DNA from: Lachnospiraceae bacterium UBA7199
GTDB lineage: Bacteria > Bacillota > Clostridia > Lachnospirales > Lachnospiraceae
Assembly: GCA_002490775.1 (NCBI GenBank)
Contig: DKUR01000037.1
Coordinates: 1-19,470 of the forward strand
Reading direction: 5' to 3'
Length of the DNA stretch: 19,470 nucleotides
Of this stretch, positions 5,845 to 14,000 are shown piece after piece; position 1 is the stretch's first letter, and the number at the start of each line of letters is the position of its first letter. The notes beneath the pieces are model-generated. The model worked only from the letters and a program-made list of their open reading frames with translations, was not told the origin of the DNA and ran no database searches. The translations under genes were made by a program, and so were the position numbers.

Positions 5845-6900
5845 ATGAGCAGAAAAACAGTATGGAAAAGATATGTATCGGTATTGATTGCATTCGCATT
5901 GGTACTGGGGAGTATTCTTGGAGCAGGAAATCAGAAAGTAGAGGCGGCAGCCAGAAAAACCATCCGTTCCGTAGGGATTATGCAGGGTGGAAAAAATGTC
6001 ACAAAGAAAACATTAAGCATGCAGAAAGGAAGTAGTAAGAAGCTTACTGTAAAGGCGAAAACAGCCCTTACAAAAAAGGAGATAAAGTATCAGTCATCGA
6101 ATAAAAAAGTGGTATCGGTAAGCAGAAATGGAAAGCTGCAGGCAAAGAAATATGGTTCTGCCAAAATTACGGTAACCGTTTCTAAAAAGGGTTATAAAAC
6201 AAAGAAAACATGGGTAAAGGTTTCTGTGAAGAAAGATACAGCACAGGCACCAACGGGGACACCGAATCCCACATCTGCAGCGCCAACGGGAACACCAGGT
6301 ACAACAGAAGTGCCGACAGCAGCTCCGACAGAGGCTCCGGATAGCACGGTGGCACCAACGACAATGCCGGATGTAACTCCGGTTCCGACACCAGATGTCC
6401 CGAAAGATCCAGGCAGCAGTACAGAGGAAGGAAAAATTCTGGTAGCATATTTTTCATGGAGTGGTACCAGTGAGAGAATCGCACAAAATATTATTTCCCA
6501 GACTGGGGCAGATTCTTTCCGGATTGAGAGGGAAACACCTTACAGTGATGACTATACTACCATAGCATATGGAGAGGCAAAGGATGAGGCAGATAATAAT
6601 GCCCGCCCACCGCTGAAAGATCCGCTGGAATCAGTGGCAGCGTATGATAAAATCGTACTCTGTTATCCAATCTGGTGGCACACTGCCCCGATGACAGTTG
6701 GTACCTTTTTAGAAAGCTATGATTTGACAGGGAAGACGATTTATCCAGTTTCCCAGTCGGCATCCATGGATAGATCCCAGTATGATCAGTCTGTTGCCTT
6801 TGTCAAAGAATGTGCAAAAGGTGCGGTAGTGGATGATGGACTGTTCACAAAAGATAACGATGCTATTCGGGAATATATAAAGAATACGGTATTAAGGTGA
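5845..6900 (+). CDS. exported BIG2-linker-flavodoxin
   Basis: Secreted modular protein of 351 residues. Residues 1-35 are a Sec signal peptide without a twin-arginine motif, probably cleaved around VEA-A. Residues ~38-128 form a Lys-rich bacterial Ig-like (BIG2) domain (YQSSNKKVVSVSRNGKLQAK). Residues ~130-198 are a Pro/Thr/Ala linker with APTGTP repeats. Residues ~205-351 are a flavodoxin (ILVAYFSWSGTSERIAQNI; YPIWWHTAPMTVGTFLESYD; VSQSASMDRSQYDQS). Several starts are possible: GGAGG at 5829-5833 is 2 bases from ATG 5836, 5 from TTG 5839 and 11 from ATG 5845. I prefer ATG 5845, as it gives the cleanest signal peptide. It is likely held in the cell wall through its basic BIG2 domain, and would act as an extracellular electron carrier if FMN is supplied outside (inference). 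It is an intact counterpart of the broken 2146-2952 gene. Confidence 0.88.
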   Translation: MSRKTVWKRYVSVLIAFALVLGSILGAGNQKVEAAARKTIRSVGIMQGGKNVTKKTLSMQKGSSKKLTVKAKTALTKKEIKYQSSNKKVVSVSRNGKLQAKKYGSAKITVTVSKKGYKTKKTWVKVSVKKDTAQAPTGTPNPTSAAPTGTPGTTEVPTAAPTEAPDSTVAPTTMPDVTPVPTPDVPKDPGSSTEEGKILVAYFSWSGTSERIAQNIISQTGADSFRIERETPYSDDYTTIAYGEAKDEADNNARPPLKDPLESVAAYDKIVLCYPIWWHTAPMTVGTFLESYDLTGKTIYPVSQSASMDRSQYDQSVAFVKECAKGAVVDDGLFTKDNDAIREYIKNTVLR

Positions 6901-6907
6901 GAAATAG

Positions 6908-7039
6908 ATACAGGAACTGTTGGTGCTGGATGTAAAGAAAAGTTCTTACTTTGCAGGAACGGGAGTTACTTATCAACATGCAGCGTCAAGTTTGTTTTGC
7001 TGGGATCAGAAAATCATGAACTGGTTATTTGAAAAATAA
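6908..7039 (+). pseudogene. esterase C-terminal relic
   Basis: This frame has no start codon in a useful place. It runs 43 codons from after a TAG (6905-6907) to TAA (7037-7039). It reads like the end of an alpha/beta hydrolase: ELLVLDVKKSSYF, then GVTYQHAASSLFCWDQKIMN, ending WLFEK. The rest of the gene is absent and it begins immediately after the BIG2-flavodoxin stop, so a deletion has probably removed the body of the gene. The family call rests on my recognition of the ending only. Confidence 0.45.
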
Positions 7040-7059
7040 ATAGCAAGGAGGAAAATTCA

Positions 7060-7698
7060 ATGAAAGTATTGATGATTAATGGCGGCCCCCATGAGGAAGG
7101 CTGCACCTATACAGCTTTAAAAGAAGTAGCAAATACGCTGGCAAAGGATGGGATTGATTCAGAGATTGTTTGGATTGGGAATAAACCCGTTGGCGGCTGT
7201 ATTGCCTGCAAGGCATGTGTAAAAAAGGGAAAGTGTGTGTTTGATGATATTGTTAATGAGATCAGGGAGAAGGCGTATCACGCAGATGGTTTTATTTTTG
7301 GAACGCCGGTTCATTACGGTGCTGCCTCCGGAAACATGACCGCTTTTATGGACCGATTATTTTATTCGGAGCTGTGTGGTAATGGCAACAAGGCATTTTA
7401 TATGAAACCGGCTGCGGCTGTAATTTCGGCAAGAAGAGCGGGAACTACGGCGACCTTTGACCAGATTAATAAGTATTTTACCATTCAGGAGATGCCGGTG
7501 GTATCTTCCCGTTATTGGAACATGGTTCATGGGGCGGCACCAGAGGATGTAAAGAAAGATTTAGAAGGACTGTATACCATGCGTGTGTTGGGAAGAAATA
7601 TGGCATATATGCTGAAATGTAAAGAGGCTGCTGAGATGTCTGGAATATCCATGCCAGAGCAGGAACCAGCCATTTTTACAAACTTTATCCATGATTAG
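7060..7698 (+). CDS. NADPH-dependent FMN reductase with Cys cluster
   Basis: Cytosolic flavoprotein of 212 residues in the NADPH-dependent FMN reductase / iron-sulfur flavoprotein (ISF) group. MKVLMINGGPHEEGCTYTAL is the FMN-binding strand and loop. Cys47, Cys50, Cys53 and Cys59 form CIACKACVKKGKC, the compact Cys motif that holds a 4Fe-4S cluster in archaeal ISF proteins; it may do so here. GTPVHYGAASGNMTAFMDRL is the second flavin-contact segment. The ribosome binding site is AAGGAGG (7045-7051). It may pass electrons between ferredoxin or NADPH and other acceptors. It is 65 bases from the His-rich membrane protein that follows, so co-transcription is likely. Confidence 0.88.
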   Translation: MKVLMINGGPHEEGCTYTALKEVANTLAKDGIDSEIVWIGNKPVGGCIACKACVKKGKCVFDDIVNEIREKAYHADGFIFGTPVHYGAASGNMTAFMDRLFYSELCGNGNKAFYMKPAAAVISARRAGTTATFDQINKYFTIQEMPVVSSRYWNMVHGAAPEDVKKDLEGLYTMRVLGRNMAYMLKCKEAAEMSGISMPEQEPAIFTNFIHD

Positions 7699-7766
7699 TA
7701 TCATTGTGCCAATTCAGCAGATCGTGGTATGCGGATCACGAATAGAAATGAAATGGAGGCGGAATG

Positions 7767-8495
7767 ATGAAAGCGAAACAAATCATAAAAATTATAATAG
7801 ATATCTGTATGACTATCCTGTTGTTTGTTTTGATGGCGTTTCACTATGTGGGACCGCAGTGGCATGAGATCACAGGCGCTGCCATGCTGGTGCTTTTTAT
7901 CCTGCACCATATCTTAAATGGGAACTGGTACAAGGCATTTGGAAAAGGAACATATCGTTCTGGCAGGGTATTCCTTACTGTGGTGGATGCGGTACTGCTG
8001 GTGGATATGTTATTGCTGATGTTCAGTGGAATTGCCATGTCCCGTTATGTATTTCGCTTTCTGGATATTCCAGTGAGCAAAGCATGGGCAAGGGGAATGC
8101 ACATGACAGCATCCTATGCTGGTTTTCTGCTGATGGGATTCCATATCGGACTTCATTATGGCATGGTTATGGGAATGCTGAGAAAAGCTATCCCTGTTCT
8201 GGATACAAAGAAAGGTTCTGCGAAAGGAAATGTGGTCTGCACATGGGGGTTGCGGGTAATAGCTGCCATGATTGCTGTCTATGGTGTATATGCCTTGCAT
8301 ACAAGAAAATTTGTGGACTATATATCGCAGAAAGTCATGTTTGCTTTCTTTGATTATGAAGAGCCAGTTATTTATTTCATTATGGATTATGTAGCCATTA
8401 TGGGATTGATGATATTCGTATCCTATTACCTTCAAAAGCTGTTACAGCGGCGGATACTGCCTGTTAGCGATGTAAAGCAGAAACAAAAGGAGTGA
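7767..8495 (+). CDS. DUF4405-like six-helix membrane cytochrome b
   Basis: Integral membrane protein of 242 residues with about six hydrophobic helices (roughly 8-29, 36-54, 68-92, 113-137, 156-175, 197-222). Histidines sit where heme ligands are expected: His26 (AFHYVG), His47/His48 (FILHHILNGNWYKAF), His112 (GMHMTASYAG), His126 and His130 (GFHIGLHYGM). The motif set matches DUF4405, a family linked in the literature to extracytosolic flavin-based electron transfer. Start 7767 is preferred to the adjacent ATG 7764, because GGAGG (7755-7759) is seven bases from 7767. Heme binding is inferred from the His pattern. In this cluster it could carry electrons across the membrane to the exported flavodoxins (inference). 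Confidence 0.8.
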   Translation: MKAKQIIKIIIDICMTILLFVLMAFHYVGPQWHEITGAAMLVLFILHHILNGNWYKAFGKGTYRSGRVFLTVVDAVLLVDMLLLMFSGIAMSRYVFRFLDIPVSKAWARGMHMTASYAGFLLMGFHIGLHYGMVMGMLRKAIPVLDTKKGSAKGNVVCTWGLRVIAAMIAVYGVYALHTRKFVDYISQKVMFAFFDYEEPVIYFIMDYVAIMGLMIFVSYYLQKLLQRRILPVSDVKQKQKE

Positions 8496-8550
8496 TATGC
8501 GATGGAGATAAATAAAAAGAGCCTGAATAAATATGAATGGAGAAAGAAAA

Positions 8551-9705
8551 ATGATTTATAGAGAATTTGGTAAAACGGGGATGAAAGTCAGCGCCATCGG
8601 AATGGGCTGTGAATATGTCTGGACAGCGGATGAGAAGACAGTTTGCGAGGTAGTACGGGCAGCAGTGGACGCTGGTGTCAATTACTTTGACCTGTTTGTG
8701 GGAACGCCCACGACACGGGAACATTATGGTGAGGCATTGAAGGGTGTTAGGGAAAAGGTATATCTGGCAGGCCATCTGGGCTGTGCGGATATAGAAGGCC
8801 AGTATGTCAAGACAAGGGATGAGGAACTTTGCCAGGAGTTTATGCAGCAGTTGTATGAAAAACTGCAGACAGATTATCTGGATGTTCTTTTTTTACATAA
8901 CTGCGATGATTTGGAGGATTTAGACCATATACTGAACGGCTGGATGTATTCCTATGCCAGAGAGCTAAAAGAAACCGGGCATGCTAAGTTAATTGGCATC
9001 AGCACGCATAATACCAAAATTGCGATGGAAGCAGTAAAGAGCGGGAAGATTGAAGTTTTGATGTTTCCTGTTAATCCTTTATTTAATCTTCTCCCGCAGG
9101 ATACAGCAGACGCCAGAATGAAGGGGCGGGAAGTCAAGGAAATGACAGAGGAGGAGAAAGCGGCATATCCGACAAAGCAGGAATTATATGCGCTCTGCGA
9201 GGAAATGGGCGTGCCGATTGTAGCAATGAAACCCTTTGCGGCAGGCAATATCCTAAAAGATCATGAGGAAGGACGATTAAAAGGACTTTTAGAGTTGACA
9301 CCAGTGCAGTGTATCAGTTATATCCTGTCATTCCCGCAGGTGGCATGCCCTGTTCCAGGATTTGCCAGTGTGGAGGAATTGGAGCAGTCTCTGGAGTACC
9401 TGACTGCTACAGAGCAGGAGAGAGATTTCAGTGAAATTAATGACAGTCTGGTTGGAAAATTTGCGAATCAATGTATGTACTGCAACCACTGCCAGCCATG
9501 CCCGAAACAGATTGATATTGCGGAGGTAACGAAGCTGGCGGATATGGCAGAAAAGGAAATGACGGAAGATTTAAAGAAGCGGTATCAATCGCTGGATGCC
9601 AGCGGTAAAGATTGTATCCACTGTGGCAGTTGTACAAAGCGCTGTCCGTTTGGTATTGACGCATCTGCCAATATGCAGCGTGCACAGAAGTTATTTGGAT
9701 GCTAG
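8551..9705 (+). CDS. aldo/keto reductase with two 4Fe-4S motifs
   Basis: Protein of 384 residues: an aldo/keto reductase TIM barrel (about 1-290) followed by a ferredoxin-like tail. The tail holds two Cys sets: Cys308/311/314/317 (CMYCNHCQPCP) and Cys355/358/361/365 (CIHCGSCTKRCP). The barrel keeps Asp47 (NYFDLF) and His116 (LFLHNCDD). Where a catalytic Lys is normally found the sequence reads VYLAGHLG, with His75, and the usual Tyr position is not clear. The enzyme may therefore not be a normal carbonyl reductase. ATG 8551 is chosen because GGAGA (8539-8543) is seven bases upstream; an in-frame ATG at 8533 has no suitable site. It probably exchanges electrons with ferredoxin or flavodoxin. 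It is the last intact gene of the redox island. Confidence 0.88.
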   Translation: MIYREFGKTGMKVSAIGMGCEYVWTADEKTVCEVVRAAVDAGVNYFDLFVGTPTTREHYGEALKGVREKVYLAGHLGCADIEGQYVKTRDEELCQEFMQQLYEKLQTDYLDVLFLHNCDDLEDLDHILNGWMYSYARELKETGHAKLIGISTHNTKIAMEAVKSGKIEVLMFPVNPLFNLLPQDTADARMKGREVKEMTEEEKAAYPTKQELYALCEEMGVPIVAMKPFAAGNILKDHEEGRLKGLLELTPVQCISYILSFPQVACPVPGFASVEELEQSLEYLTATEQERDFSEINDSLVGKFANQCMYCNHCQPCPKQIDIAEVTKLADMAEKEMTEDLKKRYQSLDASGKDCIHCGSCTKRCPFGIDASANMQRAQKLFGC

Positions 9706-9746
9706 CTAAGAGAATTGTGTGTCATTTCTTTCAGCATACGGCGCTG

Positions 9747-9761
9747 CAGTTCATTGAACTG
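9747..9761. other. short inverted repeat
   Basis: CAGTTC-ATT-GAACTG is a perfect six-base inverted repeat inside the HxlR-like relic. It may be chance. Confidence 0.2.
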
Positions 9762-9795
9762 TATAGAACCGAAAAGATTGTAGGTTGGGAATCTA

Positions 9796-9821
9796 AAAAT
9801 AGGTTCTCGACCTAATTTTTT
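9796..9821 (+). terminator. possible terminator after the redox island
   Basis: TAGGT (9800-9804) pairs with ACCTA (9810-9814) around TCTCG. It is flanked by an A-run on the left and ATTTTTT on the right, giving a short hairpin with a T-tract. The stem is only five base pairs, with one mismatch before the A/T pairing, so it would be weak. It could end transcription from the redox genes before sbcD. Confidence 0.4.
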
Positions 9822-9872
9822 ACTCTAAACCGAACGACAATTCAGCTAATCATATCTGTTGTGCACAAGCCA

Positions 9873-9901
9873 TTGTATTTAAAATAGTTTTGGATTATAA
9901 T
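9873..9901 (+). promoter_or_regulatory. sigma-A-like promoter for sbcD
   Basis: TTGTAT (9873-9878) and TATAAT (9896-9901) are 17 bp apart, 26 bases before the GTG start. A perfect palindrome, TTGTGCACAA (9859-9868), lies just upstream of the -35 and could be an operator. No LexA-type box is evident. Confidence 0.55.
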
Positions 9902-9926
9902 AACTATTGAGAAGGGAGGGCTTATT

Positions 9927-11081
9927 GTGAAGTTTTTTCATTTATCGGACTTACATTTTGGAAAACAGCTGCATGGATATGACTTGCATCTAGAACAGCG
10001 TAATTTTATATCACAGCTTTGTGATTGCTTAAAAAGTGAAAAGCCTGATGCGGTATTAATATCTGGTGATATATATGATAAATCAGTTCCTGCAAGCTCG
10101 GCAGTTTCGCTTCTTGACGAACTTCTTGTTGCTTTAGAAGATGTAACAGTGTTGATTATTGCAGGAAACCATGATTCAGCGGAAAGGCTTAGATATGGAA
10201 AAAGCTTTTTAGAAAAACACGATATACATATCTCTGTTATGCCACCTCAAAAAGAGGATGACAAACTAGAGAAGATTGTATTGAAAGATGAGTATGGCAA
10301 AGTAAATTTTTATATGCTTCCATTTTTAAAACCCAGTATGGTAAGACACTTTATGCCTGATGAGGCATCGCAGGGAGAACAAGCTATTATTGCAAAACTT
10401 ATTGCTGATGAAGATATTGATTATTCAAGCAGAAATGTAATACTTACACATCAGTTTTATGTCAATGGCACTGTTATGCCTGTAATGTGTGATTCTGAGT
10501 TAAGACCTGTTTCGGCTGGTGGTACTGACGCTGTTGATATATCAGTGTTAGACGGTTTTGACTATGCGGCATTAGGGCATATCCACAGTGCACAGTATGT
10601 TAAGGAAGAAAAGTTTAGATATTGTGGAACGCCGCTTAAGTATTCAGTGAGTGAAGCTGGGCAGGATAAAAGTATAACAGTGGTTACTATAGGAGCTAAA
10701 ACAGAGGGAATTTGTATAAATACACTTCCAATAAAGACAAAACACGATGTGTTAAAGCTTCGTGGCAGCCTTGCTGATATAATTGCTGCATCAAATGAAA
10801 GCAATAGGCAGGATTATGTCAGTATTACGCTTATTGATGATGACATACCAGAGATGGTAAAAGAGTATATTGAACCGTATTTTGAAAATATACTTGAAAT
10901 TATAGTAGATAATAAAAGGACAAGACAGATACTTAATGAAGATGTTGCAGATTTTAAAGAACTTACACCTTACGAGGCATTTGGGGCATTTTTTAAAGAG
11001 GTGTTGGGGCGTGTAATGAATGAGCAGGAGGATACGCTTATTAAGGAGATTATAAGTGAGGTGAACAATGAGACCAATTAA
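9927..11081 (+). CDS. sbcD: exonuclease SbcCD nuclease subunit SbcD
   Basis: Mre11-like metallophosphoesterase of 384 residues, the nuclease partner of SbcC in the complex that trims hairpins and blocked DNA ends. All motifs are present: DLH at Asp8/His10, GDIYD with Asp48, GNHD with Asn81/His82, His175 in ILTHQF and GHIH at 217-220. The start is GTG 9927, six bases after GGGAGGG (9914-9920), and the family N-terminus (MKFFHLSDLHFG) begins exactly there. It overlaps sbcC by 14 bases, which implies translational coupling. The length is usual for the family. It opens a long run of core genes with more AT-rich codons than the preceding redox genes. Confidence 0.96.
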   Translation: MKFFHLSDLHFGKQLHGYDLHLEQRNFISQLCDCLKSEKPDAVLISGDIYDKSVPASSAVSLLDELLVALEDVTVLIIAGNHDSAERLRYGKSFLEKHDIHISVMPPQKEDDKLEKIVLKDEYGKVNFYMLPFLKPSMVRHFMPDEASQGEQAIIAKLIADEDIDYSSRNVILTHQFYVNGTVMPVMCDSELRPVSAGGTDAVDISVLDGFDYAALGHIHSAQYVKEEKFRYCGTPLKYSVSEAGQDKSITVVTIGAKTEGICINTLPIKTKHDVLKLRGSLADIIAASNESNRQDYVSITLIDDDIPEMVKEYIEPYFENILEIIVDNKRTRQILNEDVADFKELTPYEAFGAFFKEVLGRVMNEQEDTLIKEIISEVNNETN

Positions 11082-14000
11082 ACTTGTTATGTCGGCTTTT
11101 GGTTCATATGGCGGAGTTGAAATAATAGAATTTAATAAAATGCAAAATGGTCTTTTTCTTATTGCTGGAGATACAGGCTCTGGAAAGTCAACTATATTTG
11201 ATGCAGTTATGTTTGCACTTTATGACACTATGAGCGGCAAGGAAAGAAAAAGTATTATGATGAGAAGTGAATATGCATCAGAGGACAGAGAGACATTTGT
11301 GGAATTTACATTTAGTTATGGAGAAGGCAGCGATGTATATACTGTAAAAAGATATCCCGCATATGAGAGAAGAAGTAAACGAAGGAATAAAGATGGCAAA
11401 TATAATATTATAAGACAGCAGGGCAAAGTCGAGCTTACAATGCCTGATGGTGTACAATTTAATGGAAAGATAATACAGATTAATGAAAAAATAGAAGAAA
11501 TTGTAGGGCTTACGGCAGAGCAGTTTAATAAAATTGCACTTATTGCACAAGGGGAATTTCAAGAGCTTGTTATGGATAAAACTGGTAGGCGAAAGGAGAT
11601 ATTTCGTCAGATTTTTTCTACACAGGTGTATGGTGATATTGAAGATGCTATATTTAAGAAATACAAATTAGAAGTAGCAAAGTTAAAAGATAATTCTATA
11701 AAACTTGGTGAACTTTTTAATACTACAGATATATTGGAAGATAGCCCATATAGGCAAAATTGGAAAGAGGCATTTGAGAAAAAAGACACTGAGCCAGAAG
11801 GGCTTGTAAGTGTTTTGCAAGCTGAACTTGTGCGCTTAGAAGAGATATATAATAGCAAATGCGATGTGTATAAAGAAAAAGAGAGAGAATATAATGATTT
11901 AAATAAATTAATAACTAGAGGCAGAGAGAAAAATAAGTTGATTGACAAGCTAGAAGTTCTTAAAGCTAAAAAAGAAAAGCTTGACAGATTAAAAGAAGAA
12001 ATAGATAATAAAGAAACTTTATTAGAGCTTGCAGGGAAAGCGGCGCAGGTATCATTTGCAGAAAAAAATTATATTAATAGAAAAAAAGATTATGATAGTG
12101 CGCTTGCAAAGTTAGAAAAACTTAAACTAGACGAAAATAACTTAAAAAAGCAGTATGATGAAGCGGACAGAGATTATAAACAGGCAGATAGAGAATACAG
12201 TAGTCTTATGCCTGAATATATAACAAAGAGAGATAGATTTAAACAGGCAATTTTAAAGTATCAGGTCGTTGAAGAGAAAGAAGAAGAATTAAAAGAGTGT
12301 GATGCTAGTCTTAAAAAAACTGTTTCTAATATGACAAAAGAGACTAAAAAACTTGAGAAGATAAGAGAGGATATTGCTGTTTCTGAAAATATTTTAAAGT
12401 CTTATGAAAATTTGAATCTTAGTATGGAATGGGTGAAGTCAGAACAGAAACAATATGAAGAAGAGTATCTTTTACTTGATAAGTTTAAAAATCGCTTGCA
12501 GATTTGCGAAGATAAGAACAAATCTCTTGAGGCTGTGGAAAAAGAATTGCTTTTATCTGTAGAGGCATGGGAAAAAAGCCGCAGGAAACATGAAGATTAT
12601 AATAGAATGTACATAGCGTGTCAGTCAGCATTTTTAGCAGAAAGGCTTGTGTTAGAAGAGCCATGTCCTGTGTGTGGTTCTACAAGCCACCCATATCCAG
12701 CACAGATGCCAAAAGACGCTGTTACAGCAGATATGGTTAAGAGGGCGTTGACAAAGGAGAAAAAATGCGAAGAGCATAAGGACACTATTCAGAAAGAAGT
12801 AGAAAATTTGCAAAGTGCACTTGCAGCGGACAAGGCTGTGTTAGATGAATATGCAGCACAGCTTTTTGATAATAAATATACTTTAGCATCAGTAAATAGT
12901 CTTATAGAGGAAAAAGAAACTTCACTTTCAGCAAAGAAAAATAATGTATTAGAAAAGATTAAGGAACTTGAAACAAAAGCATCAGATAGAGAATTAAAAC
13001 AGAAAGAACTTGAAAAGCTTACAAAGAGACAAAATAAAATAGTATCAAGCATTGAAAGTATAGAGCAGGAAATGCACAAGTTAGAGATTAGAACTGAGGG
13101 ACTTAAAAAAGAAATAGAGACATTAAAAACTTCTCTTGGGTATGACACTAAAGAAGAACAAGAGAAAAATCTTAAAGAATGTGAAACACAGTTAAATATA
13201 CTTGAGAAAAGTCATAAAGATGCTGATGCTGCATTTAAGAAAGTGCAAAAAAAACTCACTTCTGTACAGGGAGCACTTAAAGAGGCAGGAAAACAGACTG
13301 AGGAATATTTATGCAGCCTTGAAGAACTATTAAAAGTATTTGAAAATACATTTAAAGAGAATGGCTTTAAAAGTGCTTCGGATTATAAAAATGCTATAAT
13401 TGATACAAAGATTATGAAAGCTATGGAAGATGAGATAAAAGCATATAAAGAAAACTGTATAAAGGCGCACACAGGTATTCAAACTATATTAGAGCAGCTT
13501 GATAATACAAGTAAAATAGAGCTTGCTGAACTGGAAAGAGAGCTTGGAGATATTAATACAAATATGTCTGATATAAAAAGTGAAATTGACAGATATAATT
13601 TTTGTATACAGAGCAATAATAAAACGGTAGAAAGAGTTAATATTCTTATGCAAGAACGCACCCATATTGCAGAAAGGCTTAGAGTTGTAAAATCACTTAA
13701 TGAAGTTGCCAATGGAAAAGTGCATTTCCAGACTTATATACAGAGACAGTATTTTAAACAGATTATACAGGCAGCAAATACAAGGCTTATTGGTATGGCA
13801 TCAGGTAAATTTTTGCTTAAATGTCGTGATATAGGCACAGGAGGACAAGGCGAGATGGGGCTTGAGCTTGATGTATATAATCCTCTTACTGGCAAATCCA
13901 GAGATGCACACACACTTTCTGGTGGTGAGACATTTATGGCATCGCTTTCAATGGCACTTGGGATGGCTGATATTGTACAAAATACTGTTGGTAAGACAAA

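Larger units (their letters stand above)
9702..9829 (-). pseudogene. HxlR-type regulator fragment
   Basis: On the minus strand a frame runs from a TAG (9827-9829) down to a stop at 9702-9704, overlapping the stop of the aldo/keto reductase gene. It contains FGSIQFNELQRRMLKEMTHN followed by SLS. This resembles the helix-turn-helix segment of HxlR (DUF24) regulators (usual form: RFNEL-R-...-IT...LS). There is no start codon, no N-terminal dimer part and no C-terminal part. It is best read as a remnant of a divergent regulator gene once beside the redox genes. The match is by eye over about 25 residues. Confidence 0.4.

Noticed and set aside
8010..8435. 141-codon minus-strand ORF opposite the DUF4405-like gene
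   Set aside because: It lies antisense to a strongly supported membrane protein gene; its His/Ser/Tyr-rich translation matches no family.
8502..8561. 19-residue ORF between the membrane protein and the Fe-S aldo/keto reductase
   Set aside because: It has a ribosome-like GGAG upstream and overlaps the next start, so a leader peptide is conceivable, but there is no similarity or composition support.
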